Shown in pieces: positions 9,267-20,290 of a DNA stretch of 64,000 nucleotides; the first letter of the stretch is position 1, and each line of letters begins with the position of its first letter. Source of the DNA: Strix aluco. Taxonomy: Eukaryota > Chordata > Aves > Strigiformes > Strigidae. A model generated the notes under the pieces. The model saw nothing but the letters and a program-made list of their open reading frames with translations, had not been told where the DNA came from and did not search any database. The DNA lies in assembly GCF_031877795.1 (NCBI RefSeq), contig NC_133970.1:45697287-45761286 (forward strand), read 5' to 3'. The translations under genes were made by a program, and so were the position numbers.

Positions 9267-11807
9267 TTATAGTTTAAATCTAGTTTTCAGGGCCTTATTG
9301 TTTTTTGGTATCGGAGTAAAGTGAAGAGCCTCGTATATAGCCTGTATGCGTCTGGTAAGTCTCCAATTCCAGACATATATGGCTATAGTGAGAATTAGTA
9401 GGATCGCTACTGCTATCAGCAATGCTATAATTGGGTGGAGAGCTATAGTAAGTATTCCGGTAGCTGTAGGTGACCACCCAAGGAGAGTATCCCACCAGTG
9501 GTGATCAGTGGTTTTCTGTACTTGTGTTAGAATCTCATGAATTTGTTCTGTATCATGTTTTACTACAACCAACGTTTCTTTTCCTTTCCTTTTTACATCT
9601 TCTAGGATGGAGAGTAAGTCTTTATGTTGTAACATTTCTTTAATCCTATTCAAATTCATTCCTATAGAGACAGGATCTATTTTTCTAATCAAGGTATAAT
9701 CTGATTCTATTACCTGAGAGGTTAGTACTGGGATAGTATAGGTAAAATCACACCCTTCAATTTTTGTGAAATTGCATACACAATGATTGGAATAGATTCC
9801 TATCTTTACCCTATGATAGCCATCTATGAGCACACTTGTGCAAAGGGTACGAAGACATATGCACCCTTCTCCTATATATATCATGACTGTATCATTGTTT
9901 ATGGATGACTGTATCTCAAAATGACACACTTTCTGATGTGTGTCTAAGCACATGTCTTCGGCCTGTATGCCGTTCCCTTCACAAACGTATCCCTGCTGGC
10001 CCATATTAATGCATAGTTCTGTGTTGACGGTTTGCCATTTATCCCCTTGCTTCCATGCCCATCTCCTATGCCCTGCTGGACTGATTATCATTCCCCCATG
10101 GTGTAGTCCTATAGAGGTAACAGGGTATATGCTATGCTGGGCAGCTTCTACAACTGTTAATACAAAGGTAATTATTTTGTCATTCTGTCTTTCATATGTA
10201 AAATTCACCAGTTTCCACCAGGACTGCAACTCCCTCTCTTGAGGTTTTGCCTTATCCCAAATTATCTTTCTAATCTCTGTTGGGAGGATTCCTTCTTCGC
10301 CTTCTCTTAAGATATCGGAAATGACAATTTGCATCCACATTTGTGCCTGGATGCAACTAAGGGCCCAGGATATGTCTTTTGGTATCATTTCCAATCCTTC
10401 TACTATCATCAAATGGTCCTTAATATTGTTTTTTTCCCAATCAGGGAGTAGTTTAGACGTCAGCCATTCGTGATTTCCTAAGGCTAGCAAGGATGATATT
10501 AAAGGTTGTTTTAGTTTGACCAGCTCTCCGGTTGTGGATGCCCGCTTGTTCATTATTACTTCTGAGTCTATGCTGTTTAGTACTCCTAGTCCTGTTCCTA
10601 GGACCCCTGTCACATCCCTTTTTGACCTCATAGTGCGAGATTTTAACCACTCTCTCCATCCCTCCTGTGTTGCTTTTATAAATGGGAGGCATTTTTGGTG
10701 GACACCTGACATATCTAGTTGCAAATGTAATTCTATTTGCTTCAATGACCATTTAGGATTGTACAATACAATCTGCTGACCTGTTTTCCAAATTATGTGT
10801 GGGCCTGTTTCATAAATATGGTATCCAGGGTATGGGGGAGCTATTGGCTTTACCATTGTTGTTATTGTTGGTTTAACCGTCGTCGTTGTTGGCTTTATTG
10901 GCCTTGTTCCATTTTTAATTCTAAAAATTATGTTTTCATCTGGACATTTCCATATACAGCTGACTTCTGCTGTCTCAGTTAATGAAAAACTCAGCCAAGT
11001 TGGTTCAGCTTGGACTTGGATTTGAAATTTAAATTTTAACTCATTTCCCTGTCGTTTCCATAGGCATTCCACTGTAACATTTTGTTCTAAAATGTGGTCG
11101 TGCCAACACTCAAGCTTACTACTACCACAGTCTGTAACGCTTTTACCCTGTGAGGTTGAAATTGATATCTGGGTGGACCCACTATACTTGGTTCCATCCA
11201 CCATTCGACATCCTATGCTAATTTCTTCCCCGGATATCCCCCATATCTGAGGGATTCCTTCACCTTCATTCCATATTCCCTCTTTATATACATAACCTCC
11301 AGAGCCCTCTTTGTACATGACCACAGTAGCTAAAGTTAGCCCTTGTATATCTGATTTTTTCCCTATTGTCTCTGTGTACGCCAAATGAGCCCGTGACCAC
11401 GGCCACTTGTTATTGCTAACACCTGGGGTGCTACAGCATCCCAGTTCACAGCATTTCCATAGATCGAACAATCGTTTAGAAAACCTTGAGATTTGTTTCC
11501 GACTAGGGGGCGGAGTTACAACACTTATAATACTTGCCGGTTCAAAACCGTTCCTTGCACACCCTACTAACATTCCTCCTTTTTTTGCCATGATCTCATA
11601 CTTTCCTGTTTCCTCATCCCAGACCCATGAGTCATTCAAAAATGGAGTCGCTTGTATTGCTACTACTGCTAGATGTGGTTTTTGCTTATTTGGTCGAAAC
11701 ATATACATTGGTGACAAAAAAGAGCTGCTTCCCACTGTCATATCTTGACTCAATATTATGACCGAGATAAGAATAATTTCCCTGGCTGGACTTGCGTGAT
11801 TCTCCAT
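9267..11807 (-). CDS. env: env of provirus A, unbroken 846-codon frame
   Basis: The frame encodes a class I fusion-type envelope glycoprotein. In order: a short N-terminal hydrophobic segment (about residues 10-20), a surface subunit with paired Cys and Thr/Pro-rich stretches (about 305-325), an RSKR furin-type site at about 394-397, then a Gly-rich fusion-peptide region ([12 protein letters not shown]) and an ectodomain with Cys clusters. A membrane span ([20 protein letters not shown]) lies at about 780-805, followed by a short tail. I did not see the CX6CC motif usual in gammaretroviral transmembrane subunits. The start overlaps the end of pol by 52 bp in another frame. No stop or frameshift was found, unlike gag and pol of the same provirus. 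Env of provirus B is clearly related, especially after the cleavage site. Whether it is expressed cannot be told from sequence. Confidence 0.85.
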   Translation of the reverse strand: MENHASPAREIILISVIILSQDMTVGSSSFLSPMYMFRPNKQKPHLAVVAIQATPFLNDSWVWDEETGKYEIMAKKGGMLVGCARNGFEPASIISVVTPPPSRKQISRFSKRLFDLWKCCELGCCSTPGVSNNKWPWSRAHLAYTETIGKKSDIQGLTLATVVMYKEGSGGYVYKEGIWNEGEGIPQIWGISGEEISIGCRMVDGTKYSGSTQISISTSQGKSVTDCGSSKLECWHDHILEQNVTVECLWKRQGNELKFKFQIQVQAEPTWLSFSLTETAEVSCIWKCPDENIIFRIKNGTRPIKPTTTTVKPTITTMVKPIAPPYPGYHIYETGPHIIWKTGQQIVLYNPKWSLKQIELHLQLDMSGVHQKCLPFIKATQEGWREWLKSRTMRSKRDVTGVLGTGLGVLNSIDSEVIMNKRASTTGELVKLKQPLISSLLALGNHEWLTSKLLPDWEKNNIKDHLMIVEGLEMIPKDISWALSCIQAQMWMQIVISDILREGEEGILPTEIRKIIWDKAKPQERELQSWWKLVNFTYERQNDKIITFVLTVVEAAQHSIYPVTSIGLHHGGMIISPAGHRRWAWKQGDKWQTVNTELCINMGQQGYVCEGNGIQAEDMCLDTHQKVCHFEIQSSINNDTVMIYIGEGCICLRTLCTSVLIDGYHRVKIGIYSNHCVCNFTKIEGCDFTYTIPVLTSQVIESDYTLIRKIDPVSIGMNLNRIKEMLQHKDLLSILEDVKRKGKETLVVVKHDTEQIHEILTQVQKTTDHHWWDTLLGWSPTATGILTIALHPIIALLIAVAILLILTIAIYVWNWRLTRRIQAIYEALHFTPIPKNNKALKTRFKL

Positions 11808-14800
11808 TGGGACTTAGGTGCCTTCTTCACTCGTGAGTGATGAATCCAGGCGTTCTGTTCCTTGATTTTGATAGCCGTGTAAGAGGTCAGCAGTACTTGA
11901 AACGGTCCTTCCCACTGTGGTTCCAGGGTCTTATCTGCAAAAGACTTCACATATACAAAATCGCCAGGTGATATCTTATGTACGGGTCCATCAAGCCCCC
12001 TGCCTCTAGTACTATATACATGTTTCTCAATCTTTCTGAGTTGTTTGCTCAACTCTATGAGGTACCCATTCATTATTTCCTCCCCTACTTGTGATGATAT
12101 CCCCATCTTTACAGAATACGGTCTTCCATATAGAATTTCAAAAGAACTTATCCCCTCCTTGGCTCTGGGCCTTGTCCTGATTCGTAAGAGTGCCAGAGGC
12201 AAAGACTGTGGCCAAGCCAAATTTGCTTCTTGTCCCAATTTCACAATCTGTTGTTTAATCAAGTGATTCATTTTCTCTACCTGGCCACTCGATTGCGGTC
12301 GATAAGGTGTATGCAGCTGCCAATCAATTCCTAACAGCAAACTCACTTGTTGAACTATTTTTGATATAAAGTGTGATCCCCTATCTGAGGACATTGTTGA
12401 TGGTACACCAAACCTTGGAATGATCTCTTGTAGCAAGACTTTGGTGACCTCTCGGGCTTTTGCCGTTCTACAGGGAAACGCTTCTGGCCATCCTGAAAAA
12501 GTATCTGTTAATACTAACAAATACCGGTACCCCCCTTTCCTTGGGAGTTCCGAAAAATCAATTTGCCACTGTTGCCCAGGCAGGTTACCTCTGCCTATCT
12601 GTCCTACTTCGAATTTTGGGCCTCCTTTGGGGTTAGTCTGAAGGCGAAGATCACACTGTTGAGTTACTTGCCTCACTGTCGTATACAGATTTCTTGCAAC
12701 AATCTTCCCAATTAAGTATTTATATAATGCTTCCGTCCCCCAATGACCCTTTCTATGTTCTTCCCGAACTACCGCCCATATCATGTGTGAGGGGACTATG
12801 ATTTTCTTCTGTGAGGTACTAGCCCATCCATCCTGATTATATTTTCCATCTAAATCCCCTATAAGTTTAAGGTCTTCCTTATTGTAGCGGGGTTTTTCCC
12901 CTAGTGTGACCTTACCATCTGGGATTAGTGCTCCCTCGGTTACCTGTTCCATCTGTGCCACTCGTTTTGCCTTTCTGTCCGCGAGCTCATTGCCTCTTTC
13001 TATGTCTGATTGTACTTTCTGGTGCGCCTTTATATGCATGATAGCCACCCTTTCTGGTAATTGAACGGCTTCTAAGAGTTTCAGAATCTCTGTGGCATGT
13101 TTGATGGCTTTTCCTTGAGAGTTCAAAAGTCCTCTTTCCTTCCAGACGGCCCCATGAGCATGCACCACTCCAAATGCATATTTCAAATCAGTCCATATGT
13201 TGATTTCTAGCCCTTTAGCCCTCTCAAGGGCCTTTGTTAAGGCAATTATTTCGGCTTTCTGGGCTGAAGTCGAAGCAGGTAATGGCCCAGAATCCAGGAC
13301 TTCGCTGGTTGTTGTGACCGCATACCCTGAGTGTCGGGTACCGCTTACCATATAACTGCTTCCATTGGTAAACCAATCATCGGCTCCCTCCAACGGAGTG
13401 TCTTTCAGATCTGGTCGGCTGGAGTACACGGCTTCAATAGTTTCTAGGCAGTCATGTTCTAAAAGTTCCCCGTTCCTGCCATCTAGGAAAGAAGCTGGGT
13501 TGACAATGTTAGTCACCACTATTTCTACATCATCTAGCTCTGCCATGATAGCCTGGTACCTCAGGTATCTCTGTGGTGACAGCCAGTGACCGCCTTTAGC
13601 TTCTAAGACCGCTGATACAGTGTGGGAGACAAACACAGTCATTTTCTGACCCAGGGTAAATTTACGAGCTTCCTGGATATTCAAGATTATGGCTGCCACT
13701 GCTCTGAGACATCCTGGCCATCCTTTCGCAGCCTTGTCTAATTGCTTGGAGAAATAGGCCACAGCCCTTCGATAGGGCCCAAGGTCTTGGGTTAGGATTC
13801 CCAAAGCTATTCCCTGTTTTTCGTGCGAGAATAGAGAGAAAGGTTTACTTATATCTGGGAGTCCAAGTGCAGGTGCTGACATCAGGGCCTTTTTCAAGTC
13901 CATATAGGCCCTGTCTGCATCTGGGGTCCATTCCAATCTGTTTCCGCTTGTGCCTGCCTTAATAAGGTCATACAGAGGTTTGACCAGGAGCCCGTAGTTG
14001 TATATCCAAAGCCTACACCACCCAGTCACGCCTAAAAAGGTGCGCAGTTCTTTCACAGTTCTGGGTTGTGGTGTTTGGCAAATTGCCTCTTTTCGGGATT
14101 GCCCCAGGGTACGGACTCCCGCGCTTATCTCATAGCCCATATAGACAACCTGTTGTTGTACCACTTGCGCCTTCTTCTGGGAGACTCTATACCCCTGTAG
14201 ACCCAAAAAGTTTAGGAGGCTCACCGTCCAGGCGATACATCCTTCTCTGGTTTCCGTAGCGACAAGCAGGTCATCCACGTATTGGAGAATCTTGCCTTTG
14301 TCAGGTGGCTGGTCCCAGCTTTCAAGATCTTTAGCTAATTGATTGCCAAATATCGTGGGGCTGTTCTTAAATCCTTGAGGCAGCACCGTCCAAGTTGGTT
14401 GAGTTTTGCGACCTGTCTTGTGATTTTCCCATTCAAAAGCAAATAATTTCTGGCTAGACTCGTGGAGAGGGAGGCAAAAGAAGGCATCTTTTAAATCTAG
14501 AACGGTAAACCAGGCTAGTTCCTGGGTTAAGGTGGTGAGCAAGGTATAAGGGTTAGCCACTACAGGATATAGATCTTCGGTTATTTTATTAATTGCCCTT
14601 AGATCCTGCACCACCCAGTAGGACCCATCTGGTTTCTTTACTGGAAGGATAGGGGTACTGAAATCAGATTCGCATTCCCTCAGCAATCCCTGATCTAAAA
14701 ATCTCTCAATGATGGGCTGAATGCCTTCCCAATCCTCCCTTTTTAGAGGATATTGTTTTATCCTTACTGGTTTTTGCTCTTCTTTTAATTTTACTATAAC

Positions 14801-15289
14801 TGGCATAGCATTTTTAGCCTGCCCTGGTATATCCGTTGCCCATACTCCGGGGTATACCTGGTCCATAATTTCTTTACTAATTACTTCTTCTTTTATTGGA
14901 AGATCTGTTAAAAGTAAGCTCATCATTTGTATATATTGTTGATTATTTACCTTCAGAGTAACTTCTCCTTTTTTGAATGTAATTATGGCTTTCAATTGTT
15001 CCAAAAGATCTCTTCCCAAAAGAGCTTTGGGTGAATTTGGTAGATACAAGAATTTATGTATACCCATTTGCTTTCCCAATTTATATTTTAATGGCTTACA
15101 AAAATAAGCTTTTTCAGTTTGTCCAGTAGCTCCTTTTACCATCACATATTCTTCTCCCAGGGGCATCAGAGCTTGATTAAGTACTGAATAAGTTGCTCCG
15201 GTATCTACTAAAAATTCTATTTCTCTTTGTTCTTTCCCTAGCTTTATTGTAACCAGTGGATCCGCTAGGGTGGACTCCTCCGGTCCCTG
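11756..15289 (-). pseudogene. pol: pro-pol of provirus A, open frame with altered catalytic residues
   Basis: The frame follows the gag TGA (15290-15292) in register, so expression would be by stop-codon readthrough as in gammaretroviruses. In order: protease with DTGA at residues 29-32; reverse transcriptase with YVDD near 336; connection; RNase H near 635-760; integrase with HRKGHW and a D,D-35-E core ([21 protein letters not shown]), then a C-terminal domain. About 1178 codons are open. Two key positions are changed. The first RNase H Asp (usual FTDGSS) reads Asn at 13364-13366, and the second Cys of the integrase zinc motif (CX2C) reads Arg at 12644-12646. I therefore expect a non-functional enzyme despite the open frame. 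Confidence 0.85.
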
Positions 15290-16750
15290 TCAATCTGTAT
15301 TTATTGATGCAAGTACTTTCCGCTTTTGTTTCGGACAGGCAGCCTTCCAGTGTCCTCTTTCTTTACAAAATGCACACTGGTCTTTATCCAGAAACCCCTT
15401 CTTAAATTTTCTCCCCTGTAGTTCATCTATTACTGCCACCACTCTTTCTTGCCCCTTCCTATATTCGGCCTCCCTGTTGCTAAACACCCTCCATGCTTCA
15501 TCCAGTAATACTTCTAGGTTCCTGCTTTCCGTGGTGCGTAGTTTCTGTAACTTACGCCTGATATCCCCTGTGGATTGCCCCAAAAATAATGATACCAGCT
15601 GTTGTATTCCTGCTTCGGATCCTGGGTCTAGTGGCGTATTTCGACGCATCACTTCCCTTAGCCGATCCAGGAATTCAGAAGGTGATTCCGAAGGACCCTG
15701 CTTAATTGCATATAATGCTGACCAATTTATATTTTTGGGCATGGCCCTTTCCAATCCCTTTAAGATTAAATCCCGGTATCCTTTTAACCTGTCCATTTGA
15801 GCAGAACTGTTCGGATTCCACCTTGGGTCCTGAAGGGGAAAGAAATCCTTACCCTCGTTCCCCGTGGTTCTGCAATAGTCTGAGGCCAAATCACCTGCTG
15901 CTTTCAAAACCAATTGTTTCTCGGTCTCTGTTAGGTAATCCAGTAGTAACTGTATATCATTCCAATCAGGATTATGTTGTTTCAGTATAAACTGAAATTG
16001 TCTGGTCACGCTTATTGGGTCACTCCAGAACTCCTTTACAGCTCTTTTCCAATTTTCTAAGTCTGTGCTGGAAAAGGGTATTTTTATTAGCATGGCTCCC
16101 CCATCTGGACCGACTGCCTCCCTGAGGGGTGCCTGAAGAATTGTTTGGGCAGATTTTCCCTGTGTGCGGGAAGACACCGGGCTACCTGGGGGAGAGGGGG
16201 CAGGAGTAGGGTCTGAATCTGAGTCTTGTTCTTGTTTTTGTGGCCGTGGAGGAGACTGCTTTTGTGGGGGAGGCTTAAATAAGTCTGTCAGGTCGGGGTC
16301 TGATCCTTGGTGCACCTTTCCAATTTTTGTACATCTCTGGCCAATACTACATGCTGAGCAACATTGTCTCAGTTTTGCTTTTAATCCTTTATTGTTTTCT
16401 CGCTCCAAAGCGAGCACCAGGGGATCTTGTGGTACGATTAGACCGCAATCCCTTTGGCAATCAGGATGATTATGGATAGTGAAAAACACGTCCGCATATG
16501 ATACTTCATCCCACTTCCCCTCCCTTCTTAAGAACAACATTAACTGTAGGAGGGTATTATAGTCCAAAGTTCCATTTAGTGGCCATTGTGCCCCATTTTC
16601 CAGTTTATAAAGTGGCCACCACTGATTGCAATATTTTATGAGAGTCTTTTTATTTTCTGTACCCCCAGACTTAATGATATCTTTCCAATGCATTAGTATA
16701 CATCATAAGGGGCTTCTTTTTAGGACTTTTTTACTGTGGGTATTTCCCAT
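15290..16750 (-). pseudogene. gag: gag of provirus A, one nonsense codon near the start
   Basis: The likely start is the ATG at 16750-16748 (MGNTHSKK, with Gly-2 for myristoylation). A TGA at 16705-16703 (codon 16) breaks the frame. The longest open part restarts at Met 16693 and runs 467 codons. It shows matrix (WPLNGTLDY), a Pro-rich linker (about 145-180), a gammaretrovirus-type capsid (NWKRAVKEFW, WNDIQLLLDYLTETEK, then the major homology region around ESPSEFLDRL) and one zinc knuckle, CX2CX4HX4C, at about residues 440-453. The frame ends in TGA at 15290-15292, with the pro frame continuing in register. The same TGA trinucleotide at codon 16 could be TGG mutated by one base. Confidence 0.85.
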
Positions 16751-16850
16751 CCTGCTCCCACCCCTATCCTAAAGAGTTTGTTTCAGATTAAAGTGGGAAC
16801 AAATGGGGAACACTCCTATACTTTCTCTTTACGCTTGTAATTTCCCAATT

Positions 16851-17078
16851 TTATTCCGAAGTACAACCTATCTCAACTGCGACAACCATAATATTGGTAC
16901 AGGCAATTACTTCAATTAAAACAAGCCGAACCCAGCGGCTTTTACACCATACACAGAGTCGATGTGTTACCACAGAATATGGCAACAAACAACAAAGGAT
17001 TATAACGATTATTATTCCAGCTATTATCCCACCAACAGTCGTCAGGGACATACAACCCATCATACCAGCCTCATACAC
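16851..17078 (-). CDS. small hydrophobic reading frame in the leader of provirus A
   Basis: A 75-codon ATG-initiated frame lies in the leader, before gag. It encodes two likely membrane segments (about residues 15-37, rich in Ile/Val, and about 50-72) separated by a short Cys/Arg-rich loop (CVWCKSRW). I recognise no family. It could be chance, but the leader is unusually long (~1 kb) and another ERV in this window (D) also has a hydrophobic frame at its 5' end. Low confidence that it is translated. Confidence 0.3.
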   Translation of the reverse strand: MYEAGMMGCMSLTTVGGIIAGIIIVIILCCLLPYSVVTHRLCVWCKSRWVRLVLIEVIACTNIMVVAVEIGCTSE

Positions 17079-17530
17079 TCTTAATATGTTAAGTTGGATA
17101 TCCCCCTACAACCACTTTGCTCGCCTGGCAGCTGAATTCGCTTCGTTCGTCTCCGGCCGTTCTCCTCGCGGAGAATACGGAAACTCGGATTAGAACTCCA
17201 CACTCGCTTCGCAGCTGTGCTGCGTCTCACTCACACTCTGCAAGCACTCAGTCACACAGTTACTTAAAGGGCCCGTCTTGCTTTTTACTCACACTCATGC
17301 TACAAAATGTACCAATTAAGATAAGAGCCAAATTCGCATATCACATAAATCGTAAACCATTCATCGTTTATCACAGGTATAAAGCCAGTTAACTTAAATG
17401 TAACACATATAATTTCAATATTTCGATTTCCCATGGGTTACAACAGATGATATGAACGACAGCTATCCCGTTTAACACCTTAAACAGAGCTCTTTCCGAG
17501 GCGCCTTAACCAGACTGGGTACCCCTCTAG

Positions 17531-17623
17531 GCTGTGCGCCAGACGTCTCTGCGCGCCTTACCAGTCACCCGTGGGACCACGCTACTTATGCTGTGCGCCA
17601 GACGTCTCTGCGCGCCTTACCAG
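17531..17623 (-). repeat. two identical 34-bp leader repeats with donor and GCGCGC palindrome
   Basis: Copies at 17531-17564 and 17590-17623 are identical. On the coding strand each starts CTGGTAAGGCGCGCAGAGAC, so each carries a GTAAGG splice-donor-like site beside a GCGCGC palindrome. In several retroviruses a short GC palindrome near the donor drives RNA dimerisation; that role here is inference. Confidence 0.7.
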
Positions 17624-17777
17624 CCTCCCGTTACCCTTTAAACATACCTTTGTCCGTAGTTTAGATGGCTCTTGTCTGCCCCCGCAGTGAACGGCTGAGA
17701 GCGGTGTTCCTCCGAGAATTCCCGGGCCGCGGCTAGGACGTCCGTTCCTCAGTCGTTCCGGCAGCCGAGCAGAGAGA

Positions 17778-17795
17778 GTCCCATCTGGGGTGCCA
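17778..17795 (-). other. primer binding site of provirus A
   Basis: The coding strand reads TGGCACCCCAGATGGGAC, three bases downstream of the 5' LTR. It begins TGG as a primer site must. From memory it fits the 3' end of a tRNA-Arg(CCU)-type tRNA best; the site is firmer than the tRNA identity. Confidence 0.7.
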
Positions 17796-17798
17796 AAA

Positions 17799-18286
17799 TG
17801 ACATGCGGAGTCACGACTTTACAACCAGTAAGGTTATAAAGAAGGTATGTTTATTCAGCGCTGGGTGCACGGGGGATCGCTCCTCCACAAACATGCACAT
17901 TTTGGAGCGAAAAGCAGCTCCTTCCTATAGCGTAAGTGTTTACATATTCATGATAATCCCGAGAATAGGGAGAGATATTACAATTAGTTTTGAGAAATCA
18001 TTATCATAAATCCCGCCCCAAGTCCCTCCCCATTGCGCCTGCGCAGTGGCTCCTGGTGGTCTTGGGTGGGGGTCTTCAGGATGAAGATTGAAGATGCCTC
18101 CTCTTCCTCTCGTGACTTTTCACCCAATTAGGTCTCTTCAGCATGTCAATTTAGCATTCTTTGAATCCCTGTTCCTTATCTTGGGACTCAGTAGTTGCAG
18201 CTCCTCCCTTATCTCAAGAGCCCATCCTGCTGAGAGCCCACCCTGCTGAGAGGCCTGCATCTATTTTGTTAAGGTTTCTCACTTCA
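17799..18286 (-). repeat. 5' LTR of provirus A
   Basis: 488 bp, coding strand TGAAGTGAGA...GCATGTCA, flanked on the outside by the CTAC duplication at 18287-18290. It differs from the 3' LTR at about 14 sites, several of them clustered at 18018-18110. Confidence 0.92.
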
Positions 18287-18290
18287 CTAC

Positions 18291-18480
18291 CAACCCCTTT
18301 TTGTATCCCACACCACTGAAGAGACTGGGCATGTCAGCCACATTGGGGAGGACTTCATTTTTCTGTTATTAAAGAACTACAGAAAAGCGTTAATGAGGAT
18401 GGACTTAAGAACTCACTCACAACAGCTATACTGGAGGCAATCACTCATGGCTGTACTCAGCATTCGCACCCCCCCACCTG
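18291..18480 (+). pseudogene. element E gag, capsid start
   Basis: This is the continuation of the element E gag after provirus A. A capsid-like stretch (IKELQKSVNEDGLKNSLTTA, then ILEAITHG) closely parallels the left-edge gag at 1-60 (EELQKSINENGL.., TTGILEAIAHG). It lies in another frame than the segment ending at 8666, so a small indel has occurred just after the junction. Similarity fades after about 18460. Confidence 0.6.
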
Positions 18481-18720
18481 CAAGCGCGGAGTAGTTGGCG
18501 GCGGTGGCCCCGGGCCTCCCCGAGCTCCCGCCGCGGAGTGACTGCCTGCAGCCAGTCTAGCACCATGCCCCCGGCATGTGTCTGTCCGTCCCCCCATCCC
18601 CCGAACACCAAAAGCGGCAGTTTTTACAGAAGGTGCTGACACTGGGATGTGGCGTTCCTTGTTCATTCTAAAAAGACACTTTAAATCTTTCTGATGGTCA
18701 GTGCACTAAAAGCCCTGATT
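18481..18720. other. unassigned GC-rich stretch inside element E
   Basis: The sequence is CpG-rich to about 18600 and matches nothing I recognise. It separates two pieces of element E gag and is probably inserted or rearranged DNA. Confidence 0.35.
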
Positions 18721-18725
18721 TTAAA

Positions 18726-19495
18726 ACAAAGAAGGGGGAATTTGGATACACCACACAATCAACTGGCAATGGCTTTATATATTCTTAATGGTGTTTTGAT
18801 GTTTGTAGTATTTGTCATTTTATGTTGTGTGAGCAATAAGTGTAAGGGGCCCCTTTGTGTGATTGTTTTGTGTGTGTGAGACACAGCCCAGCTGCAGCTG
18901 AGGAGTGTGGAGTTCTCTGTAATTTAGTCGATATCGATCAGGTGTGGATCTGTGGTAAATGGCAAATGGCTTATGGTATAGGATTTATGCTTTTGGCTTT
19001 GATTTATGACTTCTATGATTTAGCAATTGTTGTAATTTTCTTAAACAGAACTCATTTTGCTTTGATTAGTAAAATCTGTATTGTGTATTCAACTTCCTTT
19101 GTTTAGCAATATTAAGAATTAAGACCTCAAGTGTTTAACCTTATTAGAAACTCCCTTGGTTTTCCCCCTTGAGTGGTGGCCAGGCTCTGGGTGGAACCCA
19201 ACAGGAGGATGAGAGCAGATGTTTCTGCTCAAAGAAAGTTGCCAGTTATTTTGGCCTGCTGATTTAGATATATGAGGCTGGACCTGCTTGCAGCGATGTT
19301 GGATGCCTCACCTACAGATGGACGCATCACGTAGGACTTTCCAGTTTGCGAGGAAGGGCACTCTAAATTCTCGCTGCATCCAGGGTTCCCCAGCAATTGC
19401 GGATCTGAATGTTAGTACCCCATTAAGTAAGTGTGCTATTCTGTATCTTCCTTGTTTTGTAATACTTAGTCATATGCTTTAATTATTAGCAGTGG
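18726..19495 (+). repeat. second LTR of the element E family, with polypurine tract
   Basis: AAACAAAGAAGGGGGAATT at 18726-18743 looks like a polypurine tract, followed by an LTR-like stretch. From 19090 to 19490 it matches 6540-7060 (see that entry), including the TATA region and the TGGACGCA phrase. It sits between capsid N-terminal (18291-18480) and capsid C-terminal (19503-19820) text. It is therefore either a later insertion of a related element into E or a product of recombination. Confidence 0.5.
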
Positions 19496-19502
19496 AACCA
19501 GA

Positions 19503-19820
19503 CAAGGGCCAAAAGAACCATTTCTGCCATTTGTGGAGAAATTACAAGCAGCCATAGAGAAACAGGTCTATGATGCCAATTTAAGATTGACATTAACAAC
19601 ACAGTTAGCTAGGGATAATGCTAATGAAGATTCTAGAAAGATAATTGAGGCATTGCCAGGGGATCCAACCCTGGAAGCCATGGTTACTGCTTGTGCTAAG
19701 TTTGGGTCAGTGGAACATAAGATGGCAGCCTTAGCCAGTGCTATGGCAGCTGTCCGAGTAAAAGAACAAAAATGTTGTCACTGTGATCACACAGGACAAG
19801 GTAAGGCCTTAGGTTTTTAA
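19503..19820 (+). pseudogene. element E-type gag, capsid C-terminus and first zinc knuckle
   Basis: The frame encodes KGQ-EPFLPFVEKLQAAIEK-type text, then a capsid C-terminal domain with ALPGDPTLEAMVTACAKFGS and the start of a nucleocapsid zinc knuckle (CCHCDHTGQ). This is the usual class II order: major homology region, then Leu/Ala-rich helices, then a CX2C knuckle. The frame stops at 19818-19820. The segment is a remnant without a start. Confidence 0.65.
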
Positions 19821-20149
19821 AAGTGCCCCAGATAGAAGGCACAGTTATTGACATATTTTGAAAATAAAAAAGATTACTTGATAGGAGTTCATCTGTTTTG
19901 TCTAACAGGGTTGAACAGACAAAAATAATAACAAAAAAAGATAATAAAACCTGGCTGGAGCTTCAACAAACACAGGCAAAAAATAAAAATACAACACCAA
20001 ACCAAAGACACAGTTATAAACAATAAATCTCAGATGGGACCTTCTTTTTATTTGATTATTTAGCTGTTGTCACTCATAAAACTATGCACGTAGTAGATCC
20101 TTTGATCTTAGTGAAACTGCCTATACATAAATAAAAATACAAGTTGTAT

Positions 20150-20290
20150 GTGTTTGCATGATTAGTTTGTTAATTTCCAAGGACAGATCTCTCATCTTAT
20201 ATGTTATCTGGACTCTGGAACAGCAGATACATGAACCGGTGCTAGCAAACTTCAAGCAGCAACATCAGAGATGTCTTTGAGAGCAATATC
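20150..20290 (+). pseudogene. retroviral protease remnant (element E)
   Basis: The stretch at 20208-20233 reads LDSGTADT in one frame, which fits the active-site loop of class II retroviral proteases (D-S/T-G-T/A-D). It lies about 400 bp after the gag end, the expected place. Surrounding frames are broken. Confidence 0.4.

Larger units (their letters stand above)
8667..18286 (-). mobile_element. provirus A, gammaretrovirus-like, nearly complete
   Basis: A full provirus on the minus strand: 5' LTR (17799-18286), primer site, ~1-kb leader, gag, pro-pol, env, polypurine tract, 3' LTR (8667-9154). It is flanked by CTAC on both sides, a 4-bp TSD as expected for gammaretrovirus-like integrases. 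Both LTRs are 488 bp and differ at about 14 positions by my hand alignment (roughly 3 percent). It landed in the Pro-rich linker of the element E gag. The coding frames are long and open apart from one nonsense codon near the start of gag, but several catalytic positions in Pol are changed (see pol). Confidence 0.93.
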
